Assembly: GCA_038214135.1 (NCBI GenBank)
Contig: JBBQSD010000033.1
Coordinates: forward strand, 1-51,819
Length of the DNA: 51,819 bases
Direction of reading: 5' to 3'
Source of the DNA: JANLSE01 sp038214135
Lineage (GTDB): Bacteria > Chloroflexota > Chloroflexia > Chloroflexales > Roseiflexaceae
Shown: one piece after another, positions 8,074-16,061 of the stretch
How positions within the stretch are numbered: the stretch's first letter is position 1
Layout: each line of letters starts with the position of its first letter
Notes under the pieces: model-generated
Told to the model about the DNA's origin: nothing
What the model saw: only the letters and a program-made list of their open reading frames with translations
Database searches by the model: none
Made by a program: the position numbers and the translations under genes

Positions 8074-8919
8074 TTAAATGTGTGTATGAAGCAGGCGTTG
8101 GGCCGAACGATGGCGCAGGGAAGATACGGTGAGCGCTATTCCAAAGATGGTCGCTTGTACCAGCACAATACTTGCCCCTGATGCAACATCCACATAATAG
8201 CTAAGATACATGCCGATAAACCCCGTCACCGCCCCGAGCAGTGTCGAAATCAGGATCATACGGTTGAAGCTATCGGTCAACAGCCGCGCCGTGATTGCCG
8301 GAACCACCAGTGCCGCCGCAATCAGGGTAACACCAAGGATCTGCATTGAGACGATCAGTGTTGCGGCCAGAATGAGCGCAAACAGCGTATCAACCCACTC
8401 TGTTTGTATGCCATAGACCTGTGCAACGTTTGAATCAAATGTTGTGAACAACAATTGCTTATAGCAGAAGAACAGCAGCACTCCCACCATCAGCGTCACA
8501 CCAGCAACCACCAGCACATCCTGTTGTGAAACACCCAACACATTGCCGAACAGGGCTGCATCAAATGAACGGGTGAAGCGCCGGTAGCGGCTGATCAGCG
8601 CAATACCAATAGCGAAACTGGCCGTTGTGATCACACCAATGGCAGCATCAGCCGATATTTTTGTGCGCCGTACGGTTTGATTGATCAGCAGAGCAGCAAC
8701 AAAACCCCAGATCCCGGCTCCGATATAGAAGTTCCAGGCCATAACAAACGATACCACTGCACCACCGAAAATCGCGTGCGAAAGCCCATGACCAATATAG
8801 CTCATTCCCCGTAGAACAATATAGACACCAATCAGGCCGCATAAGCCACCGATCAGCACAGCAGCAAGCGTCCCATTACGGAAAAACTCAAACTGAAACG
8901 GTTGAAGCAGGAAGTCCAT
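8074..8919 (-). CDS. Metal (Zn/Mn-type) ABC transporter permease
   Basis: This is a 281-residue polytopic permease of the ABC-3 (ZnuB/MntB/TroC) family with about eight or nine membrane helices. Family features include GLIGVYIVLRGMSYIGHGLS near residue 30, SADAAIGVITTASFAIGIAL in the middle and the LGVTLIAAALVVPAITARLL block. The start at 8919 follows GGAG and lies inside the end of the ATPase gene (overlap 8888-8919), indicating translational coupling. Together with the upstream ATPase and lipoprotein it forms a complete importer. Confidence 0.92.
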   Translation of the reverse strand: MDFLLQPFQFEFFRNGTLAAVLIGGLCGLIGVYIVLRGMSYIGHGLSHAIFGGAVVSFVMAWNFYIGAGIWGFVAALLINQTVRRTKISADAAIGVITTASFAIGIALISRYRRFTRSFDAALFGNVLGVSQQDVLVVAGVTLMVGVLLFFCYKQLLFTTFDSNVAQVYGIQTEWVDTLFALILAATLIVSMQILGVTLIAAALVVPAITARLLTDSFNRMILISTLLGAVTGFIGMYLSYYVDVASGASIVLVQATIFGIALTVSSLRHRSAQRLLHTHI

Positions 8920-9754
8920 CGGTTTTCTCCATCGAATGCCCAGGTATACCACCAGGCACGGGGTTTGGAACCAGCGTGTGATACGAATGGCCATGCGGTT
9001 TCTGCTGGACAAACAGCATACCATCCTGCCGCAGCACCAGCATATCCGCTTTATATGCCTCGTTCAGAATCTCGACTGTGAAGACATCCTCGGGTGGGCC
9101 TTGCGCAACAATATGGCGGTTCAGGCAGATCACCCATGGAACATGCGCTGCTGCTGCATTCAGATCGTGGGTCGTCATGAGAATTGTCATCCCCTGAAGA
9201 TTGAGATCCCCAAGGGTATGCAATACATTCTCTGCCGTTCGCATATCTACGCCGGTGGTTGGTTCATCCAACACAAGCAGATCTGGTTCGGCAACCAGAG
9301 CGCGGGCCAGAAACACGCGCTGTTGCTGGCCACCAGAAAGATTGCGGATATGATGATGAGCGAGATGGTCGATCTCCAACTGTTTCAGCACAGTATGAGC
9401 ATGCTGCCGCTCACTGTTGCTTGGCCATGGCCAGATTCCAGAACGACGTACGGCACCCATCAGAACAACCTGCTCGACTGTCACCGGAAAATTCCAGTCC
9501 ACCGTCTCTAGTTGGGGCACATAGCCAATGCGTGGCGCTTGTTTGCTATTATGTGCCTGCCCATTGATTCGCACTTCCCCAACCCTGGGAGAAAGGATAC
9601 CAAGAATCAGTTTGAGCAGTGAGGTCTTACCAGCACCGCTTGGGCCAACCAACGCTGCGAACTGCCCAGCATGGAGGTGCAAATTGATATCCTCCAATAC
9701 CGGTGCAGCACTATAGCTGAAGGTCACATGTGTAAGCTCGATAATTGGTCGCAC
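8888..9754 (-). CDS. Metal (Zn/Mn-type) ABC transporter ATP-binding protein
   Basis: This is an ABC ATPase of the ZnuC/MntA type: Walker A GPSGAGKTS, Q-loop VPQLETVDWNFPVTV (the WNFPV block is typical of metal transporters), signature LSGGQQQR, Walker B LLVLDEPTTGVD and H-loop TTHDL. The frame could start at 9823, but that extension crosses an inverted repeat. I prefer the GTG at 9754 (VRPIIELTHVTF), which is preceded by AAAGGA. The C-terminus is longer than usual (about 30 residues, rich in H and P) and covers the start of the permease gene. Confidence 0.9.
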   Translation of the reverse strand: MRPIIELTHVTFSYSAAPVLEDINLHLHAGQFAALVGPSGAGKTSLLKLILGILSPRVGEVRINGQAHNSKQAPRIGYVPQLETVDWNFPVTVEQVVLMGAVRRSGIWPWPSNSERQHAHTVLKQLEIDHLAHHHIRNLSGGQQQRVFLARALVAEPDLLVLDEPTTGVDMRTAENVLHTLGDLNLQGMTILMTTHDLNAAAAHVPWVICLNRHIVAQGPPEDVFTVEILNEAYKADMLVLRQDGMLFVQQKPHGHSYHTLVPNPVPGGIPGHSMEKTDGLPASTVSV

Positions 9755-9782
9755 GCAAGCAATTCCTTTGTCATAGATCGAA

Positions 9783-9803
9783 CATGACCACGGTTTGGTC
9801 ATG
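9783..9803. promoter_or_regulatory. Inverted repeat between metal-binding protein and ATPase genes
   Basis: CATGACCA-cggtt-TGGTCATG gives perfect 8-bp arms. It lies between the stop of the binding-protein gene (9833) and the start of the ATPase (9754). No T-run follows, so it is more likely an mRNA stability hairpin that lowers distal expression, or an operator, than a terminator. Confidence 0.5.
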
Positions 9804-9832
9804 CTGAATAGTGTGATAGGCAATCTGGCGGC

Positions 9833-10912
9833 TTATTGAGCCTGCTGGACTGCGTCGTCGATACCTGGCACATTCGATGTATCAAAGTTGGCGATCAGTT
9901 CCGGGTTCCCTTTCAGCGCGGTCGCCATGATTTTGAGATCCTCAACCATTAAACCAAGGTATGAATGATTACTCTCGCCTGGTTTGCCTGGCAAATCATC
10001 ATCACGCAGGGTATCGACATACTTCACCCCTGCCTCTTTTGCGATCTGATCGAGTACAGGCGAGGGGAATACTTCCGAACCAAAGATCGCTGGTACATTT
10101 TCTTGCTTGAGTTGCGTGATCAGCGCGGCGATCTCTTTAGCCGATGGCTCAGCGAAGTCCGCTGGCTGGATGGCACCGAGGACGGTCATGCCATAGCGTG
10201 GTGCAAAATAGGCAAATGAGTCGTGGTAGGTGACTAACTTGCGGTTCTGCTCGGGAATGCTGGCAATCGTGGCTTTGATCGCCAGATCGAGCGCTTCAAT
10301 CCGTACTTTGAACTTATCATAGTTCTGCTTATAGTAATCAGCGTTCGCTGGATCACGTGCAGCGAGCTTGTCGCGTGCGATCTCAGCATAGCGCAGGGCA
10401 TAGATCGGGTTCGGCCATAAGTGTGGGTTCGGGCTGCCTGCATCCTTAGGGAACGAGAAATCATAGACATACTGATCCGGTGGGATGGTCTGCTCACCCA
10501 GTGAAACGATTTCTGTATTGGGTTGCTTGTTTGCCTCAGCCATCTTTACCGTTGGCTCCTCAAGTTTCAAGCCATTGACAAAAATGAGGTCAGCTTGAGC
10601 AAGCATCTTCGCGTCGGATGGCGCTGGTTCGAAGGTGTGTGAGTTGGTGCCTTCTGGCACAATGCCCGTCAGATTGATACGCTCACCACCAATATTATAA
10701 ATGATATTAGTAATTGGCGATACAGTTGTAACGACATTCAACTTCTTGCTAGCTATTCCATCCGTCGTAGATCCAACTGGTGGAGTGCTTGTAGATGATG
10801 CGGGTACACTCGTTGACGTACCACCACAGGCACCTAATAGTAATGCTAAAGTCAGGGTAGTCAACAAAGCGATAGAGCGAACGGCTGATGTATAACGACC
10901 AATAACATACAT
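9833..10912 (-). CDS. Metal ABC transporter substrate-binding lipoprotein (ZnuA/TroA-like)
   Basis: This is a 359-residue cluster A-I binding protein. A signal peptide ends in a lipobox (LLLGAC-GG), followed by a Ser/Thr/Pro linker. Candidate metal ligands are His in SHTFEP (about residue 92), His in NPHLWPNP (about 164), His in TYHDSFAYFA (about 230) and Asp in VDTLRDDDLPG (about 300). A His in the third position is typical of ZnuA/TroA rather than the strictly Mn-specific PsaA/MntC (Glu there), so zinc or zinc/manganese uptake is likely. The His-rich loop of proteobacterial ZnuA is missing. It is the first gene of the operon, downstream of a palindromic operator candidate. Confidence 0.92.
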   Translation of the reverse strand: MYVIGRYTSAVRSIALLTTLTLALLLGACGGTSTSVPASSTSTPPVGSTTDGIASKKLNVVTTVSPITNIIYNIGGERINLTGIVPEGTNSHTFEPAPSDAKMLAQADLIFVNGLKLEEPTVKMAEANKQPNTEIVSLGEQTIPPDQYVYDFSFPKDAGSPNPHLWPNPIYALRYAEIARDKLAARDPANADYYKQNYDKFKVRIEALDLAIKATIASIPEQNRKLVTYHDSFAYFAPRYGMTVLGAIQPADFAEPSAKEIAALITQLKQENVPAIFGSEVFPSPVLDQIAKEAGVKYVDTLRDDDLPGKPGESNHSYLGLMVEDLKIMATALKGNPELIANFDTSNVPGIDDAVQQAQ

Positions 10913-11014
10913 AGATAAGCCTTCCTTACTACAGAATCAGGGCCGAAACTAGGTTTTCATCAGAGTCAGCAGAGTCAGCGCATAGGTGCGAATCGTTTCA
11001 CTAAAGATGGAAGT

Positions 11015-11045
11015 ATAGTTATATGCAAATAGTTGCATGTACTAT
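11015..11045. promoter_or_regulatory. Palindromic operator candidate for the metal importer
   Basis: ATAGT (11015-11019) and ACTAT (11041-11045) flank ATGCAA-atag-TTGCAT (11023-11038), making a nested, symmetrical AT-rich palindrome in the divergent space between the metal importer and recA. A leftward TATACT (11012-11017) overlaps its left edge, which would let a bound metal-responsive repressor (Zur- or MntR-like) block the importer promoter. The regulator is not in this window. Confidence 0.6.
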
Positions 11046-11126
11046 ATGCTGCATCTACAGCCCTGTCAACCAATACGTACTATTGCTCACCAATGGATGC
11101 ATGACCTAATTGCAAGAAAATGCCAC

Positions 11127-11155
11127 TTGCCGAGAGCGAACCTTTGTGCTATACT
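11127..11155 (+). promoter_or_regulatory. recA promoter with a possible LexA-type site
   Basis: TTGCCG (11127-11132) and TATACT (11150-11155) are 17 bp apart. The sequence CGAAC-CTTT-GTGC (11137-11149) lies in the spacer against the -10 box. It resembles the Gram-positive SOS box GAAC-N4-GTTC with one mismatch. SOS control of recA is therefore plausible but not proven. Confidence 0.55.
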
Positions 11156-11210
11156 ACGCCGAAACGTGCTATACAGCACACCGCATCAATATGAACACGA
11201 GGAGCGTACG

Positions 11211-12323
11211 GTGAGCAAGAACAACGGAGCGGCGCAGGCAGCAGCAACGGCACCAGTAACATCAGCGGCAATTTCTCCAGAGAAGGAGAAGGCGCTAGCG
11301 GCAGCCATGACACAGATCGACCGCAAGTATGGCAAGGGGTCGATCATGAAGATGGGCGAGGCAAGCCAACGCCTATCGATCGAGGTCATCCCAACTGGGG
11401 CGATTGCATTAGATATTGCGCTTGGTATTGGCGGGCTTCCACGTGGCCGTGTGATCGAAATCTATGGCCCGGAGTCAAGCGGCAAAACGACCCTTGCACA
11501 ACATATCATTGCCCAGGCTCAGAAAATGGGCGGTGTTGCGGCATTTATTGATGCTGAACATGCGTTTGATCCACTCTATGCGGCGCGCTGTGGTGTTGAC
11601 ACGATCAATCTGTTGGTCTCGCAGCCGGATTTCGGCGAGCAGGCACTCGAAATCTGTGAGATGCTGGTTCGCTCGAATGCTGTTGATGTGATTGTGATCG
11701 ACTCGGTGGCTGCGCTGGTGCCACGCGCCGAAATCGAGGGCGACATGGGCGATTCATTACCTGGTCTTCAGGCTCGCCTGATGAGCCAGGCGCTGCGTAA
11801 GCTCTCTGGCGCAATCAGCAAATCAAAGTCGACGGTTATTTTCTTGAATCAGCTACGCCTCAAGATCGGCGTCATGTTTGGTTCGCCAGAAACAACCACT
11901 GGTGGTCAGGCATTGAAGTTCTATGCATCCGTTCGCCTGGATATTCGCCGCATTGAGACGCTCAAGTCCGGCACGGAAATGATCGGTTCGCGGGCACGCG
12001 TCAAGGTTGTGAAGAACAAGGTTGCCCCGCCCTTCCGCCAGGCGGAATTTGATATTATGGCCAATGAGGGTATCTCGCGGGCTGGTAATGTTCTCGATGT
12101 CGGTGTAGATCTAGAGATTATCCGCAAGAGCGGTGCCTGGTTCTATCTTGGCGAGGATCGGCTGGGCCAGGGTCGTGAGAATGCGAAGCAGTTCCTCAAT
12201 GAGAATCCGGTACTCATGGATGAAATTGAACGACTGATTCGCTCCCAATCCACCGTGGCCCCCGTCGCAGTTGCTCCGGCTGAAGCAAGCGACGCAGGCG
12301 AGGATGGTCTGTTCGAGGAATAG
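11211..12323 (+). CDS. recA: Recombinase RecA
   Basis: RecA drives homologous strand exchange and LexA self-cleavage. Visible marks are the N-terminal helix (EKALAAAMTQIDRKYGKGSIMKMG), Walker A GPESSGKTT, and the core blocks VIVIDSVAALVPRAEIEGDMGD and IFLNQLR. A C-terminal tail ends in acidic residues (GEDGLFEE). I chose the GTG at 11211 (VSKNNGAAQ) because GAGGAG ends 6 bases upstream and the longer frame adds 58 poor residues. That gives about 370 residues, close to the family norm. recX follows in the same direction. Confidence 0.97.
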   Translation: MSKNNGAAQAAATAPVTSAAISPEKEKALAAAMTQIDRKYGKGSIMKMGEASQRLSIEVIPTGAIALDIALGIGGLPRGRVIEIYGPESSGKTTLAQHIIAQAQKMGGVAAFIDAEHAFDPLYAARCGVDTINLLVSQPDFGEQALEICEMLVRSNAVDVIVIDSVAALVPRAEIEGDMGDSLPGLQARLMSQALRKLSGAISKSKSTVIFLNQLRLKIGVMFGSPETTTGGQALKFYASVRLDIRRIETLKSGTEMIGSRARVKVVKNKVAPPFRQAEFDIMANEGISRAGNVLDVGVDLEIIRKSGAWFYLGEDRLGQGRENAKQFLNENPVLMDEIERLIRSQSTVAPVAVAPAEASDAGEDGLFEE

Positions 12324-12334
12324 TATCCCGGTTG

Positions 12335-12395
12335 AGTGGCGAATGGCGAATGACGAGTGTATCATGCGTCATTCGCTATTCGTTATTTGTTGTTT
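12335..12395. repeat. Heptamer-built hairpin between recA and recX
   Basis: TGGCGAA-TGGCGAA-TGACGAG is followed by the inverse TCATTCG-CTATTCG-TTATTTG. The arms 12342-12355 and 12367-12380 pair over 14 positions with one G-U. It has no T-run, so it may attenuate but not fully stop read-through into recX, as hairpins between recA and recX do in other bacteria. Confidence 0.7.
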
Positions 12396-12401
12396 AGAAT
12401 T

Positions 12402-13067
12402 ATGCCAGCTGGTACGATAACAACCCTTCAAGCCCAGCCCAGCGATCCCCAACGGGTGAATGTCTTTATCGATGGGGTCTTCGCCATGGGTATTGGGCTG
12501 ACGACGCTGGCGCGTGAGCGCCTGTATGTTGGCCTGCTAGTGAGTGAAGCCGATTACGAACGGCTCATGCGGATTGAGTTGTCTGAGAAGGCGGTTCGTG
12601 CAGCACTACGCGCACTCGATGCGCGCCCGCGCTCGGTGGCAGAGATACGCGAGCGGTTGCAGCGCAAGGGGTTTGATCAGGATCTTGCGGAGGCAGCGAT
12701 CACGCGGCTTGCCGATCTGGGGTTGCTTGATGATACTGCCTTTGCACGCTTCTGGGTTGAAGGCCGGCGGAATGGCCGTCCACGCGGCCCTGGTGCGCTA
12801 CGCGATGAGCTACGCCGTAAAGGTGTCGATAGCGAGCTGATCGATACAACCCTTGCGGATGAGGAATTGGTTGGTGATATTGACGCACAGGCCGAACGAT
12901 TAGCCCGTGCTGCATTACATAAATATGCGAGGGCAGCCGATTATGCCAGCTTTGCTCGCCGAATGGGCGGGTACCTTCAGCGCCGTGGGTATAGTTTTGC
13001 AACAATACGGCCAATTATCGTACAACTATGGCAAGAACGAGGTGCGTTGCCCGATGATGAAACGTGA
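12402..13067 (+). CDS. recX: Regulatory protein RecX
   Basis: RecX caps and destabilises RecA filaments. The 221-residue protein shows three tandem three-helix modules: ALRALDARPRSVAEIRERLQRKG, LADLGLLDDTAFARFWVEGR followed by RGPGALRDELRRKGV, and YASFARRMGGYLQRRGYSF. The first 60 residues form the short beta-rich extension common in Gram-positive and Chloroflexota RecX. The ATG at 12402 (MPAGTITTL) has a weak ribosome binding site, which fits low expression relative to recA. Confidence 0.93.
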   Translation: MPAGTITTLQAQPSDPQRVNVFIDGVFAMGIGLTTLARERLYVGLLVSEADYERLMRIELSEKAVRAALRALDARPRSVAEIRERLQRKGFDQDLAEAAITRLADLGLLDDTAFARFWVEGRRNGRPRGPGALRDELRRKGVDSELIDTTLADEELVGDIDAQAERLARAALHKYARAADYASFARRMGGYLQRRGYSFATIRPIIVQLWQERGALPDDET

Positions 13068-13145
13068 CAAATGGATTCGCCTGCCGTCTTGATCGATGGT
13101 ACATTGACAATCTGTGATTGTAGTGCATAACCCGGAGTAAGCTAC

Positions 13146-13820
13146 ATGCCCGATATTCAATATCTTGGCCATTCCTGTTTCCGCTTGCGTGGTCGTGATG
13201 GTATTGTGATTACCGATCCATATGATCGATCTGTCGGCCTTGATATTGGCCACCCATCGGCGCATATCATCACTGTCAGCCATGATCATCCCGATCATGC
13301 AAATGTTGGCGCGGTTAAGCCTGCGCCTGCCCGTGAGAAGGCCTTTACGATCAATGGCCCTGGCGAATATGAGGTAGGTGGCATCCTGATTAGTGGCGTG
13401 CGAACATACCATGATAAAAAACAGGGCGTTGAGCTTGGCCGCAATACTGTCTATGTCATCCATATCGATGATGTCGTTTTCTGCCATCTTGGCGATCTCG
13501 GTCACGAACTGACGACCCAGCAGATCGATGAGATCGGCAGTGTTGATGTGCTGTTTGTGCCTGTTGGTGGTGGTGAGACGATTGGTTCGGCTGAGGCAGC
13601 TAGTGTGATCAGCCAGATCGAACCACGGATCGTTGTCCCAATGCATTATGCACAAACAGAGCAATCGAGTTTCATTACGGAACTTGCCCCGCTTGAGAAG
13701 TTTACACACGAGCTAGGCTTGAAAGAGTTCGTCGCTGAAGAAAAGCTGACGATTAGCCCGTCGAGCTTGCCAGCAGAGGGTGAAGAGACCCGTGTGATCG
13801 TTATGAAACCTACTGCCTGA
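13146..13820 (+). CDS. MBL-fold metal-dependent hydrolase (UPF0173-like)
   Basis: The protein opens with IQYLGHSCFRLRG and carries the metal motif SHDHPDH at about residue 45, a distal HLGDLGHEL and a final MHY, all typical of the beta-lactamase-like hydrolase subgroup formerly called UPF0173. No substrate is known for this group. At 224 residues the length is normal. A good GGAG precedes the ATG. It lies 78 bases after recX but shows no functional link. Confidence 0.88.
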   Translation: MPDIQYLGHSCFRLRGRDGIVITDPYDRSVGLDIGHPSAHIITVSHDHPDHANVGAVKPAPAREKAFTINGPGEYEVGGILISGVRTYHDKKQGVELGRNTVYVIHIDDVVFCHLGDLGHELTTQQIDEIGSVDVLFVPVGGGETIGSAEAASVISQIEPRIVVPMHYAQTEQSSFITELAPLEKFTHELGLKEFVAEEKLTISPSSLPAEGEETRVIVMKPTA

Positions 13821-13831
13821 CGATAGACCCA

Positions 13832-13840
13832 TGCTATAAT
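13832..13840 (+). promoter_or_regulatory. Extended -10 promoter before the small gene at 13863
   Basis: ATGCTATAAT gives TG-C-TATAAT (13832-13840), a near-ideal extended -10 element. It lies just after the MBL hydrolase stop and 22 bases before the small ORF start. Confidence 0.6.
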
Positions 13841-13862
13841 ATCCGGTCAGGAGGCGGTCGCC

Positions 13863-14030
13863 ATGCGTTTTTGGCGCACATTGCAGCGAGATACTCTTCA
13901 GTTGGGCAAGTATGGACTCCCAACCGGCGTTAGTGTCGCACAAACCCACCAACAACCTACTAGCTACCTACGTAACAGTTCAGCGAAACAGCACTCACAG
14001 AGGGGAAGGTTCAATGACCTTCCCCTCTGA
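13863..14030 (+). CDS. Small protein candidate, 55 residues, unknown
   Basis: An ATG at 13863 stands 8 bases after a perfect AGGAGG (13849-13854), itself downstream of an extended -10 promoter. The frame begins MRFWRTLQRDTLQLGKYGLP and ends at TGA 14028-14030 inside a 13-bp hairpin. Promoter, ribosome binding site, ORF and hairpin form a compact independent unit of about 190 bases. I recognise no family. The first 25 residues look like real protein, while the tail (QQPTSYLRNSSAKQH) is less convincing, so it could be a truncated gene or a leader for pyrG. Confidence 0.45.
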   Translation: MRFWRTLQRDTLQLGKYGLPTGVSVAQTHQQPTSYLRNSSAKQHSQRGRFNDLPL

Positions 14031-14033
14031 GTT
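13998..14033 (+). terminator. Hairpin at the end of the small gene
   Basis: CAGAGGGGAAGGT / ACCTTCCCCTCTG is a 13-bp perfect stem with a 6-base loop (tcaatg), followed only by GAGTTTG. The weak T-run makes it a possible but not certain terminator. Confidence 0.6.
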
Positions 14034-14179
14034 TGCGCGGTATCTGATAATTACGATTCGATGACAGGCAACCCAACCCTGATGTTTGTTAGCCAAAGTT
14101 ACTCATCAGACAGCGTTGTATTCGCTGAGTACATGATGAATCAACACATAATACTGGTAACAATTGGACTGTTTGATCT

Positions 14180-14219
14180 ATGCGGGCCGCTTCAACCCGG
14201 CAGGGTGAACGACCCGCAT
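14180..14219 (+). promoter_or_regulatory. Long hairpin in the pyrG leader
   Basis: ATGCGGG pairs with CCCGCAT at the base, and inner segments CG/CG, TTCA/TGAA and CCC/GGG continue the stem around a GGCA loop with small bulges. It lies about 90 bases before the pyrG start. The remaining sequence of 14034-14308 holds no gene I can support. Confidence 0.45.
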
Positions 14220-14308
14220 GATATTGTGTGACGCAGAGGTATACCGATCGCTATGAGGAACTGATGTCTGAGCAGCCGTTCGGTCATTCAAAAGGAGAAA
14301 TTCAGACG

Positions 14309-15994
14309 ATGACAAAGTACATTTTCATCACTGGCGGCGTTGCCTCATCAGTTGGCAAAGGCATTGCAGTCGCCTCGATTGGACGGTTGTTGAAAAGCCG
14401 TGGATTGCGCGTGTCGGTTCAGAAGCTCGATCCCTATATCAATGTCGATCCCGGCACGATGTCGCCCTATCAACATGGTGAGGTGTTCGTGACCGAGGAT
14501 GGCGCTGAGACGGATCTTGATCTAGGCCATTATGAGCGCTTTATCGATGAAAATCTCTCGCGCTTGAGTAATGTCACCACCGGCCAAATCTATTCCTCTG
14601 TGATCCAGAAGGAGCGCCGTGGCGATTATCTGGGTGGGACAATCCAGGTTATTCCACATATCACCAATGAGATCAAGGCGCGAATTGCGGCAGTGGCTCG
14701 CCAATCCAATGCGGATGTTGTGATCGTCGAAATTGGTGGGACGGTTGGCGATATCGAGGGATTGCCATTTCTGGAAGCCATTCGTCAGATGCGTAAAGAT
14801 GTTGGGCGAGATAATGTGTTGTATATGCATGTAACGTTGTTGCCATACATGGGTGCAACTAGTGAGGTCAAAACGAAACCAACGCAGCATTCGGTCATGG
14901 AGCTACGTCGGGTTGGGATTACCGCCGATGTGATTGTTTGCCGAGCGGATCACCCAATCGCCGATGAGATCCGCGAGAAGATTGCGCTGTTTGCAGATGT
15001 TGATGTTGAAGCAGTTGTGCCACTGCCAACCGTGGATTCGATCTATGAGGTGCCGCTGGTATTGGAAGAAACTGGCCTTGGCAGCTATCTTGTCAATCGC
15101 TTAGGGCTTGCCAACCATAAACCAGATCTCTCGGATTGGTGTGAGCTGGTGATGCAGATCAAGGCTCCCAAGCGGCTGTTGCCAATTGCAATTGTTGGTA
15201 AATATGTGGAACTCCGCGATGCATATATCAGTGTCGTGGAAGCGCTACGCCACGCTGGCTTGTACCATGGCGTCGATGTGCAGCTCAAATGGGTTTCCTC
15301 GGAAGTCATTGAGCGTGAGGGTGTTAATGCCTACCTTGATGATGTCTATGGAATTGTTGTGCCAGGTGGTTTTGGGTATCGCGGCGTGGAAGGCAAAATT
15401 GCGGCGGCTGAATATGCACGTGTGAACAATGTACCATACTTAGGCCTGTGCTTGGGTATGCAATGTGCAACAATCGCATTTGCACGGCATGTGATTGGGG
15501 CGAAGAGCGGTGCAAACAGCACAGAGTTTGATCCACATACCCCATACCCGGTGATCGATTTTATGCTTGATCAGCTTGATATCACCGATAAAGGCGGCAC
15601 AATGCGCCTTGGTGCTTACCCTTGCGTGCTGAAACCGGGAAGCCTTGCTGCAGCGGCATATGGCACCGAACAGGTATCCGAGCGCCATCGCCATCGCTTC
15701 GAGTTTAATAATACATATCGGCACTTGTTTGAGCAGGAAGGCATGGTGATCAGCGGCCAATCCCCTGATGGCCGATTGGTAGAGATTATTGAGTTGGCCA
15801 AGCATCCCTGGTATGTAGGGACGCAATTCCACCCGGAATTTCTCTCGCGGCCAAATCGCCCGCACCCATTGTTCCGCGATTTTGTTGCGGCAGCAGGGCA
15901 AACCTATCGTGAGGGTGATCAGCGGCCACTCCCACTTGCCGAATTGATCGATGGTGCAGAACTGTTACAACACGAACCTGTCGGGCGGCGCTAG
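14309..15994 (+). CDS. pyrG: CTP synthase
   Basis: CTP synthase aminates UTP to CTP using glutamine. The N-terminal synthetase domain starts TKYIFITGGVASSVGKG and contains DPYINVDPGTMSPYQHGEVFV. The C-terminal class I glutaminase domain has the nucleophile in LGLCLGMQ and the His-Glu pair in QFHPEF. The start at 14309 is preceded by AAAGGAG; a longer frame from 14228 adds 27 unlikely residues. At 561 residues it is slightly longer than the usual 530-550. It is monocistronic, ending at a terminator shared with the sigma-factor gene. Confidence 0.97.
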   Translation: MTKYIFITGGVASSVGKGIAVASIGRLLKSRGLRVSVQKLDPYINVDPGTMSPYQHGEVFVTEDGAETDLDLGHYERFIDENLSRLSNVTTGQIYSSVIQKERRGDYLGGTIQVIPHITNEIKARIAAVARQSNADVVIVEIGGTVGDIEGLPFLEAIRQMRKDVGRDNVLYMHVTLLPYMGATSEVKTKPTQHSVMELRRVGITADVIVCRADHPIADEIREKIALFADVDVEAVVPLPTVDSIYEVPLVLEETGLGSYLVNRLGLANHKPDLSDWCELVMQIKAPKRLLPIAIVGKYVELRDAYISVVEALRHAGLYHGVDVQLKWVSSEVIEREGVNAYLDDVYGIVVPGGFGYRGVEGKIAAAEYARVNNVPYLGLCLGMQCATIAFARHVIGAKSGANSTEFDPHTPYPVIDFMLDQLDITDKGGTMRLGAYPCVLKPGSLAAAAYGTEQVSERHRHRFEFNNTYRHLFEQEGMVISGQSPDGRLVEIIELAKHPWYVGTQFHPEFLSRPNRPHPLFRDFVAAAGQTYREGDQRPLPLAELIDGAELLQHEPVGRR

Positions 15995-16006
15995 GATACA
16001 GAAAAG

Positions 16007-16036
16007 GCCGTGAAGCAACGCTTCACGGCTCTTCTT
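16007..16036. terminator. Terminator between pyrG and the sigma-factor gene
   Basis: GCCGTGAAGC-aac-GCTTCACGGC (16007-16029) is followed by TCTTCTT on the plus strand and, read from the other side, by CTTTTC. It serves both converging genes. Confidence 0.85.
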
Positions 16037-16061
16037 ATGTGCCCGACCTAGAGCATCCCCG

